Source of the DNA: Candidatus Melainabacteria bacterium
GTDB taxonomy: Bacteria; Cyanobacteriota; Vampirovibrionia; 2-02-FULL-35-15
Direction: 5' to 3'
DNA: 64,000 nt
Assembly (NCBI GenBank): GCA_023250155.1
Contig: JAHFBG010000001.1
Coordinates: 435,131 to 499,130 of the forward strand
The position numbers were made by a program, and so were the translations under genes. Under the pieces are notes generated by a model. It was not told the origin of the DNA. It searched no databases and saw only the letters and a program-made list of their open reading frames with translations. Below are positions 52,857 through 62,227 of the stretch, piece by piece (the stretch's first letter is position 1; each line of letters opens with the position of its first letter).

Positions 52857-54127
52857 TGCATGATTTAAAAGACATAAGGTCAAAACCAGATTATTACAAA
52901 GAAAAACTCTCAAAAAGAAATAAAGAGTTGGTTACTCTTCTTGAAGAAATTCTTACTATCGATCAAAAAAAACGTGAAGTACAAACAAAAGCTGATGAAT
53001 TGAGAAAAAGAAAAAATGAAATTGCAAGTGAAATTAGTCGTTCTAAAGATGATCTATCTAAAACTGAAACTTTAAAAAGTGAAAGTATAACTATTGGTAC
53101 AACACTAGGTGAGATTGAAAAAAATGAAATTGACTTAACTTTTCAATTGAATGAAAAAGCAATGTGGCTTCCAAACGTTCCATCTGACGATGTTCCATTT
53201 GGTGAGGATGAAACACAAAACAAAGAAGTTATAAAGTGGGGGAATCCAAGAACTGAAAACTGGATTAAGCCTCATTGGGAGATTGGTGCAAAGTTAAATA
53301 TTCTTGATTTTGAAAGAGGAGTTAAAATTGCACAATCTAGATTTACAGTGCTATCTGGCATGGGAGCTAAATTAGAACGGGCATTAATGAACTTTATGCT
53401 AGATCATGCTTCAGAGCGTGGGTATACAGAGATTTTCCCTCCGATATTAGTAAACAAGGAGGCCATGATAGGTACAGGACAATTACCAAAATTTGAAGGT
53501 GATTTTTATAAATGCGAAAATGAACTTTTATATCTTGTTCCTACTGCTGAAGTTCCTATTACAAGCTTACATAAAGATGAAGTGCTTATGCTGGATCAAC
53601 TACCTCGAAAATACTGTGCATATACTCCGTGCTTTAGACGAGAAGCAGGTGCTGCTAGCAAAGATACTCGTGGGATTATAAGACAACATCAGTTTAATAA
53701 AATAGAACTTGTAAAAGTTGCAAGTTCAGAAACTAGTGATAAAGAGCATGAAGAACTTACACAAGATGCAGAAGAAATTTTGAGGAAACTGGAACTACCC
53801 TATAGAAAGATTCTTTTATGTACAGGTGACATTGGTTTTTCTGCTATGAAGTGCTATGACCTTGAAGTCTGGTTCCCAAGCCAAGGTGTATATAGAGAGA
53901 TAAGTAGCTGTTCAAATTTTGGTTCATTTCAAGCAAGAAGAATAAATATAAAATACAAACTTACTCAAAAAGACAAACCAGTATTTGTTCACACTATAAA
54001 TGGTTCTGGGCTTGCTATTGGTAGAACACTTGCTGCAATATTAGAAAATTATCAAAATGAAGATGGAACTGTTACCATACCTAAAATACTAAGAAGCTAC
54101 TTAAAGAATGCTGATAAAGTTAACTAA
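52856..54127 (+). CDS. serS: Seryl-tRNA synthetase
   Basis: 423 residues. Charges tRNA-Ser. The N-terminal arm starts MHDLKDIRSKPDYYKEKLSKRN and forms the long antiparallel coiled coil; the class II core has motif 2 (CFRREAGAASKDTRGIIRQHQF, with the serine-binding region) and motif 3 (INGSGLAIGRTLAAILENYQ). I chose the ATG at 52856 because the upstream in-frame reading gives an unconserved extension. No ribosome site precedes it; TATAAT lies 7 bases upstream. Confidence 0.97.
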   Translation: MHDLKDIRSKPDYYKEKLSKRNKELVTLLEEILTIDQKKREVQTKADELRKRKNEIASEISRSKDDLSKTETLKSESITIGTTLGEIEKNEIDLTFQLNEKAMWLPNVPSDDVPFGEDETQNKEVIKWGNPRTENWIKPHWEIGAKLNILDFERGVKIAQSRFTVLSGMGAKLERALMNFMLDHASERGYTEIFPPILVNKEAMIGTGQLPKFEGDFYKCENELLYLVPTAEVPITSLHKDEVLMLDQLPRKYCAYTPCFRREAGAASKDTRGIIRQHQFNKIELVKVASSETSDKEHEELTQDAEEILRKLELPYRKILLCTGDIGFSAMKCYDLEVWFPSQGVYREISSCSNFGSFQARRINIKYKLTQKDKPVFVHTINGSGLAIGRTLAAILENYQNEDGTVTIPKILRSYLKNADKVN

Positions 54128-54351
54128 TTAATTGAAAGGTAAATTTTTTACTGTTCTTACAGCTCAACCCAAAACTACTATTCTTTATCTGCTTTCTATT
54201 AAATAGGGATAACCATAAACAATTTAATCTTTTTATTAACATGGAATTAATCATTGGCCTATTAAATGTCATGGGTATGTCACCACGGACAAGCCCTATT
54301 TTAAAGAGGATTTGATATAACAACAAGGTAGTTGGAAGATCAAATAAAAAC

Positions 54352-54642
54352 ATGCAAAACACATTAACAAGACCAAAAGAGCAATCTAATATTCCAGGAT
54401 CCTTTCCACTAGTACCATTATCAGCATCCTTTATACCACCAGTACCACCAAAGGATTTATCTTTCGTACAACAATTTAATCCAATTGCTTGTTATAGATA
54501 TGGAAAAGAAGTAGAAAAGTTTGAACAAGAAGTAAATCAATTTGCAATTAAAGTTCTTAAATATGCTGAACAACTAGATCGTAAAGCATATACTACTTAT
54601 ATGGCACAAATTGTCAAATACATAGATTATTATGTAGAGTAA
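54352..54642 (+). CDS. Small hypothetical protein
   Basis: 96 residues, not recognised. N-terminal proline-rich part (FIPPVPPKDLSF), then a helical part with YGKEVEKFEQEVNQFAIKVLKYAEQLDRKAYTTYMAQIVKYIDYY. No signal peptide. The ribosome site is weak (GGAAG about 15 bases upstream). The codon pattern and the absence of competing readings favour a real gene. It lies between serS and the end of hemY, next to the dispersed hairpin element. Confidence 0.55.
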   Translation: MQNTLTRPKEQSNIPGSFPLVPLSASFIPPVPPKDLSFVQQFNPIACYRYGKEVEKFEQEVNQFAIKVLKYAEQLDRKAYTTYMAQIVKYIDYYVE

Positions 54643-54702
54643 GGTAACTACTCAGATACTTCATAATATAACGTAATGCAGCTAAATCTATGCTGGTTAA
54701 TA

Positions 54703-54797
54703 AAGCTAGGTTTATCTGATTCATTCAGTAAACCTAGCGGTCTAGGCAAAGGTGGCTCTGAGGAGCAACGTCACCGCAAGAGCCACCTGAGTAAAAA
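54703..54797. repeat. Two-hairpin dispersed element, copy B, overlapping the hemY 3' end
   Basis: Hairpin 1: GCTAGGTTTA (54705-54714), single T, CTGA, loop TTCAT, TCAG, TAAACCTAGC (54729-54738). Hairpin 2: GGTGGCTCT (54751-54759) with AGAGCCACC (54779-54787). Spacing and flanks match copy A at 3131-3228; the second hairpin and its loop are identical to copy A, whereas the stems of hairpin 1 differ by paired changes. On the minus strand hairpin 2 is translated as the last residues of HemY. Confidence 0.85.
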
Positions 54798-56208
54798 CAG
54801 AGTAAGTAGGTTCTAGCTTGTTTTCAGTTGAATTATTTTGAGAAGTTTTACTTTCATGTAAGAAGTTAACTATTTTCTTTGTAATTCTCTTAGATGTTTT
54901 AATAGTGTCATTGATAGAAACCCCATATAAATAATTTCCAGTAAAGAACAATCCTGCATTGGTATTCATAAGATCTTCTATCCTTTTTACTTTTTCAGTA
55001 TGTCCTAGATTGTATTGAGGAATTGCATGGTGATGAGTTTTGATATGAATTGTTTCTATTGAGCTTTGATCTTGAATTTGTAATATTTCAGCTATTTCTT
55101 TTGATACTAAATTAGAGATTTCTTCTTCACTTAGCTCAGTGATTTTTCTATAATGTGCTCCTCCTATATAAGAAGTTAGAAGTATTTTATCTTGTGGTGC
55201 ACGTTGTGGGAAAACAGATGATGTCCAAATAGTACCTAAGAGCTTTCTGTGAGGTTCTTTGGTACATAAATATCCAAAACCATTTAATGGATCTTTTAAT
55301 TTTGACTTGTTTATAGACTGGACTACTACTGAAATTGGCTCATATTCAATATTAAAATAGTCTGTTACATAAATATCAGGTAATAAGTAATTAAAATCTA
55401 ATAGTTTATGGGTTGGAGTGGCAAATAAAATTGCATTTGTAGTGTAGTTTATTGTTTTATTGTTATTTTTAAAAGTTACTATATAAAAGTCTTTAGCACG
55501 TGATATTTCAATGTTTTGTGTGTTCAATGTAATTTTATTTTTTAGCTTTTCATAAAGAGTCTTAGTCAAACATTCCATTCCTTCTTTCAAAGAACAAAGA
55601 GTTAGTTTTTTAAAAGAATTGCTAAACATTTGAGATAAAATAAATCCTAATAGAACACTGTTGTATTTTTCTTCAAGTTCTTTTAATTTTGGGAATACAG
55701 CATTAGCTGAAAGTTTTTTTACATCGCCTGCATAAACTCCATTTAAGAAAGGTTGGATTATATTTTTTAAGACTTCCCTACCAAAGCGTCTTGTGAAAAA
55801 CTCTTCAACTGATTCTTCCTTATCAATATTTTTAATAACAAAATCCTCTAATATAGTTATTTTTCCATCTTTAGATAGAAGTTCTGTCTTGAGAAATTCC
55901 ATCAGTCCATTGGGGATAGGAGTTAATTGATTATTTAAATAAACAAATCGTTTCTTTGATGAAGGATTTGCTTCCTCTAAAGAATCTTCAATATTCAAAT
56001 TTCTTATCAATTCAAAAGTTTCTTTACTTATAGAACTAAAAGTTTGTGGTCCTGTATCAATCAAATAACCATCTTTAGAAATTGTTTCAATGCTTCCACC
56101 TACTCTATCTTGTGTCTCTAATATTTGAAAATCGATATTGTTTTTATGCAGTTCAAAACCTGCTGCTAATCCAGCAATTCCAGCTCCTATGATTATTACG
56201 TCTTTCAT
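54742..56208 (-). CDS. hemY: Protoporphyrinogen oxidase (HemY/HemG, FAD-dependent)
   Basis: 488 residues. Oxidises protoporphyrinogen IX to protoporphyrin IX. The N-terminal FAD-binding motif IIGAGIAGLAAGFELHKNNIDFQILETQDRVGGSIETI, the substrate-side segments and the late TGNYLYGVSINDTI are as in the oxygen-dependent family. The last residues (VALAVTLLLRATFA) come from the dispersed element at 54703-54797, so the C-terminus is repeat-derived. Last gene of the run hemE - hemN - hemH - hemY; a 94-base gap with two hairpins separates it from hemH. Confidence 0.93.
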   Translation of the reverse strand: MKDVIIIGAGIAGLAAGFELHKNNIDFQILETQDRVGGSIETISKDGYLIDTGPQTFSSISKETFELIRNLNIEDSLEEANPSSKKRFVYLNNQLTPIPNGLMEFLKTELLSKDGKITILEDFVIKNIDKEESVEEFFTRRFGREVLKNIIQPFLNGVYAGDVKKLSANAVFPKLKELEEKYNSVLLGFILSQMFSNSFKKLTLCSLKEGMECLTKTLYEKLKNKITLNTQNIEISRAKDFYIVTFKNNNKTINYTTNAILFATPTHKLLDFNYLLPDIYVTDYFNIEYEPISVVVQSINKSKLKDPLNGFGYLCTKEPHRKLLGTIWTSSVFPQRAPQDKILLTSYIGGAHYRKITELSEEEISNLVSKEIAEILQIQDQSSIETIHIKTHHHAIPQYNLGHTEKVKRIEDLMNTNAGLFFTGNYLYGVSINDTIKTSKRITKKIVNFLHESKTSQNNSTENKLEPTYSVFTQVALAVTLLLRATFA

Positions 56209-56224
56209 TTCGTTTTTTTATATC

Positions 56225-56302
56225 GGAAAAATCACGGATCAAACATGATTTTTCCTTTTCCTCTAAGACGCTCAAAATATTCCTCATCGGAATATTCTGA
56301 GC
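56225..56302. other. Two hairpins between hemH and hemY
   Basis: GGAAAAATCA (56225-56234)/TGATTTTTCC (56246-56255), a perfect 10-bp stem, and GCTCA-A-AATATTCC (56270-56283)/GGAATATT-C-TGAGC (56289-56302), 13 pairs with one mismatch. The second starts at the hemH stop. No T-run follows on the minus strand, so attenuation or RNA stabilisation is more likely than termination. Confidence 0.6.
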
Positions 56303-57370
56303 TTATGTTATCACTGCAAAGTTTTCACAAATGTTTACCTTGTTTCTTTCAAGACAATTAACTATTTGATTATATAATGCCTGTATTAAATATTTATCTG
56401 TATTTAATGCTGGAACCCTAAAAAACCTTTTGATTCCATGCTTATTTGCTATTTCTTTATATAAATGACCTATTTCAAAAATGGTTTCTACATGTTCACA
56501 TACAAAGCTAATTGGTACCACTAAAATATTTGTATTTTTGTTTCTTTTGACTATTTCTTCTATTACCTTGTCACAAGCTGGTTCAAGCCATTTAACTGGT
56601 CCTAATTTGCTTTGATAGGCAATATGCCATTTCTTTTTCCAGCTTAATTTCTTTATAATCAATTCACAGGTTTCAGTGATTTGTTTTTGATATGGGTCAC
56701 CTTTTTCAATATTAAATAATGGGATACTATGAGCACTAAAAATTATTTCTGTAGATCTTAAATCACAATGCTCTAATGAGTTCTGTATTAAATTTGTATA
56801 AGATTGTATATAGTCTTCGTCATCGTACCAGCGCTTTATGAGGTATAGCTCTACTTTGTCATTCTTCTTCCCCCACTTATTAACTACAAGTTCTACAGAT
56901 CCAGTTGTAGTAAAAGAATACTGTGGATATAGTGGGAGAATAACTATTCTTTCATATCGTAACTTTACGATGTCATCTAAAACATTTTCAATGAAAGGCT
57001 TACAATAACGAAATCCTATAAAAACATCCATTTGCAAACTATTTTTATTAAACAAAGCTTGGAGTTTTTCTGCTTGTAAATAAGTAATAGGTATCAATGG
57101 GCTGATTGAACCAATTTTTTTATACATTTCACGAGATGTCATGTCCCTCATATTGGAAATGAGCCAGGCTAAAGGCTTTCTATATAAGAATGCAAATGGA
57201 AAATTTAATACCGTAGGATCATTAAATAAATTATATAAAAAAGGTTTTACGGCATTTAGATCATGCGGACCACCAAAATTGATTAGTAATACTGCTATGT
57301 TCTTTTTGTTATATTGATTTTGAATAAATCGTTCCTTTATCTTTTCTTTGTAAATAATAATCAAAAACAC
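56303..57370 (-). CDS. hemH: Ferrochelatase
   Basis: Up to 355 residues. Inserts iron into protoporphyrin IX to make heme. Marks: IAVLLINFGGPHDLNAVKPFLYNLF at the start, ILPLYPQYSFTTTGS, the active-site FSAHSIP and the metal-site region SFVCEHVETIFEI. The start is uncertain. GTG at 57370 gives an extension (MFLIIIYKEKIKERF) and a 62-base overlap with hemN. Family homology begins about 20 codons later, where no ATG/GTG/TTG exists in frame; an ATT with AAAGGA eight bases upstream would fit but would be a rare start. Confidence 0.92.
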   Translation of the reverse strand: MFLIIIYKEKIKERFIQNQYNKKNIAVLLINFGGPHDLNAVKPFLYNLFNDPTVLNFPFAFLYRKPLAWLISNMRDMTSREMYKKIGSISPLIPITYLQAEKLQALFNKNSLQMDVFIGFRYCKPFIENVLDDIVKLRYERIVILPLYPQYSFTTTGSVELVVNKWGKKNDKVELYLIKRWYDDEDYIQSYTNLIQNSLEHCDLRSTEIIFSAHSIPLFNIEKGDPYQKQITETCELIIKKLSWKKKWHIAYQSKLGPVKWLEPACDKVIEEIVKRNKNTNILVVPISFVCEHVETIFEIGHLYKEIANKHGIKRFFRVPALNTDKYLIQALYNQIVNCLERNKVNICENFAVIT

Positions 57371-58694
57371 AGGCTATGTTTCTTAAAAAAAACTTTCCTA
57401 CAGTAGTCACTTTAATATAATCTTCTGTTAGTTCTATCAAGTTATCATTTTGTAAACCAATTAATTTATCTAGTTCATAAGAGAAATATTTATTAAAAGT
57501 TACATCATGCTTTTTTTCAATCTCTTTTTTGAAAACAACGCCATGGCATAAAATCCTCATAATAATTTCTTTTCTTAAAAGATCATTGTTATTTAATACA
57601 AAGCCTCTAAATAAGGGCATTTCACCGAAATTTATTTTTTCATAGTATGGATATAGTTTTTTTATATTTTGAGAAAATATGTTTTGTATGCTACTTATAG
57701 CACTAATTCCAAATCCATAAAGATCACAATTTGCTTTTGTAGTATAGCCTTGAAAGTTTCTATGCAATGTACCATTTTCTTTGGCTTGCATTAATTCATC
57801 CGTAGGTTTAGCAAAATGATCTAATCCAATAAAGCCATAATTATTGTCACTGAGCTGGCTTACTGCTTCCTGAAATATTTCTATCTTTATTTCTGAATCT
57901 GGCAATGACTCTTCTCTTATGTATTTTGCCTGATGTTTTAATAATTGTGGAAGATGAGCATAATGGAAAAGTGCTATACGATCAGGATTTAACTTGATTA
58001 TTAGATCAACTGTTCTGCTAAAACTTGATTTTGATTGATACGGTAATCCATAAATTAAATCCACACTAATAGATTGAAACCCAAGTTCTCGTGCAGCTTT
58101 AAAAATAGTATTTGTTTCATCAAAAGTTTGTACACGGTTTATAGCCTCTTGTACACTAAGTTCAAAATCTTGAATGCCCATACTTAGTCTCTTAAAGCCA
58201 AGTTCAGATAGCACTTTCAAGTGTTCTATACTGGTGACGCGTGGATCTACTTCTACGCCTGCTTCACAACTTTTTGCAATATTAAAACTATCTTTAACCA
58301 CACTAAAAAGCTCTTTTAATTCATCAGGTTGAAAATAAGTAGGAGTACCACCACCGAGATGTATTTGATGAACTTCTCTTTTACCACCTATATTTTTACT
58401 TAAACTTTGAATTTCTTTTTTTATATGTTCTAAGTATGGTTTTACAATTGAGTTTTTTTTACTTATTACTACATTACATCCACAAAAAGAACATCTACTC
58501 TCGCAAAAAGGCAGATGAAAATATAATGAAATAGGTGTACATTTATCATTTGCAAATTTATTAGCTAAAAGAAAATCATCTTTGGTAAAAGCTTCTTTCC
58601 ATTCAGGAGCAGTAGGATAGCTGGTATAACGGGGTATGTTTACAGAGTATTTCTCTAGAAGCTGTTTAAAATCAGAATGTGTTTTTGTGGGCAT
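57309..58694 (-). CDS. hemN: Oxygen-independent coproporphyrinogen III dehydrogenase
   Basis: 461 residues, radical-SAM enzyme converting coproporphyrinogen III to protoporphyrinogen IX without oxygen. The CxxxCxxC cluster motif is seen in YFHLPFCESRCSFCGCN, followed by the GGGTPTYF SAM-binding motif and the C-terminal HemN domain with FYGI-like Tyr/Phe residues. Length matches true HemN (about 455 residues) rather than the shorter HemW. It lies 6 bases after hemE and overlaps hemH. HemN together with a FAD-dependent HemY suits an organism that meets both low and high oxygen. Confidence 0.95.
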   Translation of the reverse strand: MPTKTHSDFKQLLEKYSVNIPRYTSYPTAPEWKEAFTKDDFLLANKFANDKCTPISLYFHLPFCESRCSFCGCNVVISKKNSIVKPYLEHIKKEIQSLSKNIGGKREVHQIHLGGGTPTYFQPDELKELFSVVKDSFNIAKSCEAGVEVDPRVTSIEHLKVLSELGFKRLSMGIQDFELSVQEAINRVQTFDETNTIFKAARELGFQSISVDLIYGLPYQSKSSFSRTVDLIIKLNPDRIALFHYAHLPQLLKHQAKYIREESLPDSEIKIEIFQEAVSQLSDNNYGFIGLDHFAKPTDELMQAKENGTLHRNFQGYTTKANCDLYGFGISAISSIQNIFSQNIKKLYPYYEKINFGEMPLFRGFVLNNNDLLRKEIIMRILCHGVVFKKEIEKKHDVTFNKYFSYELDKLIGLQNDNLIELTEDYIKVTTVGKFFLRNIACVFDYYLQRKDKGTIYSKSI

Positions 58695-58700
58695 AAATAA

Positions 58701-59744
58701 TCATGCCATTACTACTTCATTTGCAAATTCAAATACTGTATCCACCATGGCATAGACGTTTTCTATTGGTGTAGGTGGTAGGACTCCATGTCCAAGGTTG
58801 CATATATAGCCTACTTGCCAGTTTTTAATTGATTGAATCATTTGCTTAGTTTTTTCACGAACAGTAGCTTGATCAGTAAGAAGTATAGCTGGATCTAAAT
58901 TCCCTTGAATACCAATACTCGTACCAAAGTTGTCACGAACATCCTGTAAGCTATATCTCCAGTCTAAGCTAAGTGCAGCAACTTTTAACATAGATAATTT
59001 TGGCAATAAATGAGAAGCATTGTTTGCATAAAGAATAATAGGTACCTTTAGTGGCATGAGATCACTAATCAAATGCTTTAAATATGGAAGTGCAAATGTT
59101 TTATAATCCTCTAGTGATAAGATTCCTGCCCAGGTATCAAATATTTGTAAAACACTAGCTCCTGAGTTGACTTGCATTGTCAGGTATAAAAACAATGTAT
59201 TTGTAATTTTACTGAGTAATTGATGTGCTGCTTGAGGATTGGTATATAGAAACTTTTTTGCTTTATAAAAATTTGTTGAACTATAACCTTCTGTCATATA
59301 ACAAAACAATGTCCATGGTGCACCGCTAAAACCTATAATAGGAACCTTTTCTCCTGCTATTTTCTTTAGCATATTAATTGCAGTTAAAGTAGGATAGGTT
59401 TCTTCATTGGCTAGAGGAATCTGTAATTTTTTTATGTCTGCTTCATTTGAAATTAAATTGTTGATTCTTGGTCCATCTTCTGTAAACTCAAGCTCAAGTC
59501 CCATCTTTTGTGCTGGAAGTAAAATATCTGAAAAAACAATTATTGCATCTGTATTAAATCTTTTATATGGTTGTAAGCTTACCTCAACAGCAAGCTCAGG
59601 ATTATTACAAAGATCTAAAAAACCAACTTCTTGTCTAATCTTTTGATATTCAGGAAGATATCTACCTGCTTGCCTCATTAACCAAATAGGAGGACGAGGT
59701 ACAATTTCATGATTTAAAGCCTTTAATAATAAATCGTTTTGCAT
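58701..59744 (-). CDS. hemE: Uroporphyrinogen decarboxylase
   Basis: 347 residues. Decarboxylates the four acetate groups of uroporphyrinogen III. Signature PPIWLMRQAGRYLPEYQKIR near the start, the FSDILLP segment and the late GNLDPAILL and NLGHGVLPPTPIENV. Length is normal. First of the four heme genes on the minus strand. Confidence 0.97.
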   Translation of the reverse strand: MQNDLLLKALNHEIVPRPPIWLMRQAGRYLPEYQKIRQEVGFLDLCNNPELAVEVSLQPYKRFNTDAIIVFSDILLPAQKMGLELEFTEDGPRINNLISNEADIKKLQIPLANEETYPTLTAINMLKKIAGEKVPIIGFSGAPWTLFCYMTEGYSSTNFYKAKKFLYTNPQAAHQLLSKITNTLFLYLTMQVNSGASVLQIFDTWAGILSLEDYKTFALPYLKHLISDLMPLKVPIILYANNASHLLPKLSMLKVAALSLDWRYSLQDVRDNFGTSIGIQGNLDPAILLTDQATVREKTKQMIQSIKNWQVGYICNLGHGVLPPTPIENVYAMVDTVFEFANEVVMA

Positions 59745-59784
59745 ATGAATATTGTACCGTAACGGATATGTCCTGACCGATTTA

Positions 59785-60300
59785 TTAAATAATCTGTAAA
59801 AGACTATTCAACATATCATGGATTTTAGATATTACCTTTGGATTTTTTATTTTTCCTTCTTCAAAATCCTCACCATATGAATAAACCGTAGGTTGAACAG
59901 ATAAAACGTGAACCTCATAAGAAAGTATTTTCATAAGCTCGCTTGATGCAAGGTATGACATTACACCACCAGCATTGCAAATAATGCCTGCACACTTCTT
60001 TTCCATAGCACTGCATGTAATATCTAAAAAGTTTTTTAAAGGACCTGGAACTGAATAACAATACACTGGCATAGCTACAATATAGCCTTCTGCTTGTTCC
60101 ATCAGCTTATAAGCATTTTGTAGGTCTTCATTGTATTGTTCTAATTTTCTACCGTCACAAAATTGTAATTGAAGATTCCTTAAATCAATAAGCTTATGTT
60201 CTATATCTTTTTGATTAAGAACTTGTACTGTTTCATCCACAATAATTGCTGTCTTAGAATTTGGATTTAAACTTCCTTGAATTAAAACTATTTTTGCCAT
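59785..60300 (-). CDS. NADPH-dependent FMN reductase family flavoprotein
   Basis: 171 residues of the flavodoxin-like FMN reductase family. VLIQGSLNPNSKTAIIVDETVQVL at the start corresponds to the phosphate-binding loop of FMN; AEGYIVAMPVYCYSVPGPLKNFLDI is the family's second flavin-contact region. The physiological partner is unknown. It begins 5 bases after glmS and precedes hemE by 41 bases, so it may be part of the glmS-hem transcript. Confidence 0.88.
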   Translation of the reverse strand: MAKIVLIQGSLNPNSKTAIIVDETVQVLNQKDIEHKLIDLRNLQLQFCDGRKLEQYNEDLQNAYKLMEQAEGYIVAMPVYCYSVPGPLKNFLDITCSAMEKKCAGIICNAGGVMSYLASSELMKILSYEVHVLSVQPTVYSYGEDFEEGKIKNPKVISKIHDMLNSLLQII

Positions 60301-60304
60301 ACAG

Positions 60305-62188
60305 TTATTCTACCGTTACTGATTTTGCCAGATTACGAGGCTGGTCTACATCACGTCCTAAATGCTCTGCAATATAGTATGAAAGAAATTGTAATGGAAT
60401 AACAGTTAAAAACGGGCTTATTAATTCTGTTATAGGCGGAATACGTAAAATTGTATCAAATATACTTTCAACCTTTTTATCTCCATCCACAGCTACAGCA
60501 ATCATAGGTGCTTGACGGCTTTTTGCTTCTAAACTATTTTGGAAAACTCTGTCATATGTTTCACCAGGCACAATAATTGAAACGACAGGAACTTTAGTAT
60601 CTAAGACTGCAATTGGACCGTGTTTCATCTCACCAGAAGCATATCCGCTTGCATGAATATAACTAAGCTCTTTTAGCTTTAATGCTGCTTCTAATGCAAT
60701 TGGATAGTTTATTCCTCTTCCAATAAAAACAAAGTCAGGATTGTTGGCATATTGTAGAACCTGCTTTTGATAGTGTTCTTGTCTTGTTAATGTCTGATCA
60801 ATAAGCTGTGGAATAAGTCTAAGTTCTTGTTTTACTAAACTCAATTTTTTAGGGTTGCTTGAATCTATAGTCTCTGCTATATAAATAGCAAGCATGTATA
60901 AGACAGTCATTTGTGCAAGAAATGTTTTAGTAGCTGCCACACTTACTTCAAGCCCTGCTTTACTTATAAGTAAATGTTCTTTTGCTAAATCTGCTAATGC
61001 AGAGTCTTGTTTATTTGTAATTCCAACAAAAGTTGCACCTTTTGAAATAGCCTTTTTAACAGCAGCTAAAGTATCAGCGGTTTCTCCTGATTGGCTGATT
61101 CCTATAACTAGTGATTTCTCTGTTAGTAATGGTTTTGAGTTTAAGTACTCACTTGCAAATTGAACTTCAGTAGGAATAGAGGTTAGATTTTCAAAAACAT
61201 ATTTCCCTACTAAACCTGCATGATAAGCAGTTCCACAAGCAAGGATTAGAATGCGATCTATGGTTTTTAAAAAGTCTGGGGTTAATTTTAAATGATTAAA
61301 CTGTATTGGTTTCTCATGACTAGGTAAAAAATCTTTCAATAAATTTGATACAACTTCAGCTTGTTCATTTATTTCTTTTGCAAGATAATGCTTAAATCCT
61401 CTTTTGTCTAAAATGTCTTTTGACCTGGTAACAGTCTGAATTTCTTTTTTTAAAATTTCTCCCTTTAAGTTATAGAAATTTATATTTTCCTTTGAAATCT
61501 CAGCAATTTCATTATCTTCTAGCCGTATGATTTTTTCAACAAATTGACTTACTGTTGCACTATCACTAGCTAAATAGTTTTCACCACTACCAATTCCTAT
61601 AACAAGAGGAGCTTCTCTACGTACAGCATAGATTTTATCAGGTTCTTGTTTAAACAAAATCCCTAGTGCATAACTACCCTCTAGCTCATTTACAGATTTA
61701 AAAATTGATTTTAAAATCGAATTGGTTTCTTTAAAATTGTAAGAAATCAATTGAACCACTACTTCAGTATCTGTTTCTGTAGCAAACTTATAACCTTTTT
61801 GAATAAGGGAATCTCTAACTTCTTGATAATTTCTAATAATGCCATTGTGGACAACTGCTATTTTTTCATCAGAATCAAAATGTGGGTGTGCATTTATATC
61901 AGAAGGCTCACCATGTGTAGCCCAACGAGTATGACCAATGCCACAACTTACATGTCCACTCTTTCCGTTTTTACCATTCTTTCCATTTGCACCATTTAGT
62001 AAATGTTCTTTCTTTAATACTTCTTCAAGATTTGATAATTTCCCAACTGATTTAACAACATTTAGATTTTCCCCTTTATGAATAGCAATACCTGTAGAGT
62101 CGTACCCTCTATATTCAAGACATCTTAATCCCTTTAATAAAACAGGGATAATTTCTTTATTTCCAATATATCCAATAATGCCGCACAT
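60305..62188 (-). CDS. glmS: Glutamine--fructose-6-phosphate aminotransferase
   Basis: 627 residues; makes glucosamine-6-phosphate for peptidoglycan and other amino-sugar polymers. The nucleophile is Cys2 (MCGIIGYIGN), with GHTRWATHGEPSDINAHPH in the glutaminase domain, then two SIS sugar-isomerase domains (ACGTAYHAGLVGKY, SQSGETADTL) and the terminal DQPRNLAKSVTVE. Slightly longer than usual because of a glycine/asparagine/lysine-rich loop (NGANGKNGKNGKSG) just before CGIGHTRWATHG, encoded by a period-9 repeat near 61965-61998. No glmS ribozyme was seen upstream, though only 40 bases of leader exist before the next gene. Confidence 0.96.
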   Translation of the reverse strand: MCGIIGYIGNKEIIPVLLKGLRCLEYRGYDSTGIAIHKGENLNVVKSVGKLSNLEEVLKKEHLLNGANGKNGKNGKSGHVSCGIGHTRWATHGEPSDINAHPHFDSDEKIAVVHNGIIRNYQEVRDSLIQKGYKFATETDTEVVVQLISYNFKETNSILKSIFKSVNELEGSYALGILFKQEPDKIYAVRREAPLVIGIGSGENYLASDSATVSQFVEKIIRLEDNEIAEISKENINFYNLKGEILKKEIQTVTRSKDILDKRGFKHYLAKEINEQAEVVSNLLKDFLPSHEKPIQFNHLKLTPDFLKTIDRILILACGTAYHAGLVGKYVFENLTSIPTEVQFASEYLNSKPLLTEKSLVIGISQSGETADTLAAVKKAISKGATFVGITNKQDSALADLAKEHLLISKAGLEVSVAATKTFLAQMTVLYMLAIYIAETIDSSNPKKLSLVKQELRLIPQLIDQTLTRQEHYQKQVLQYANNPDFVFIGRGINYPIALEAALKLKELSYIHASGYASGEMKHGPIAVLDTKVPVVSIIVPGETYDRVFQNSLEAKSRQAPMIAVAVDGDKKVESIFDTILRIPPITELISPFLTVIPLQFLSYYIAEHLGRDVDQPRNLAKSVTVE

Positions 62189-62227
62189 GGGAAGGACCTC
62201 AAGGTTAAATTATACCCCATGATTGTC

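Noticed and set aside
54120..54362. Minus-strand open frame of 80 codons between serS and the next gene
   Set aside because: No ribosome site, no domain, and it overlaps the serS end; the hydrophobic look comes from AT-rich composition.
62189..62227. glmS ribozyme before glmS
   Set aside because: Only 39 bases separate glmS from the neighbouring gene, too short for the ribozyme, and its core motif is not seen.
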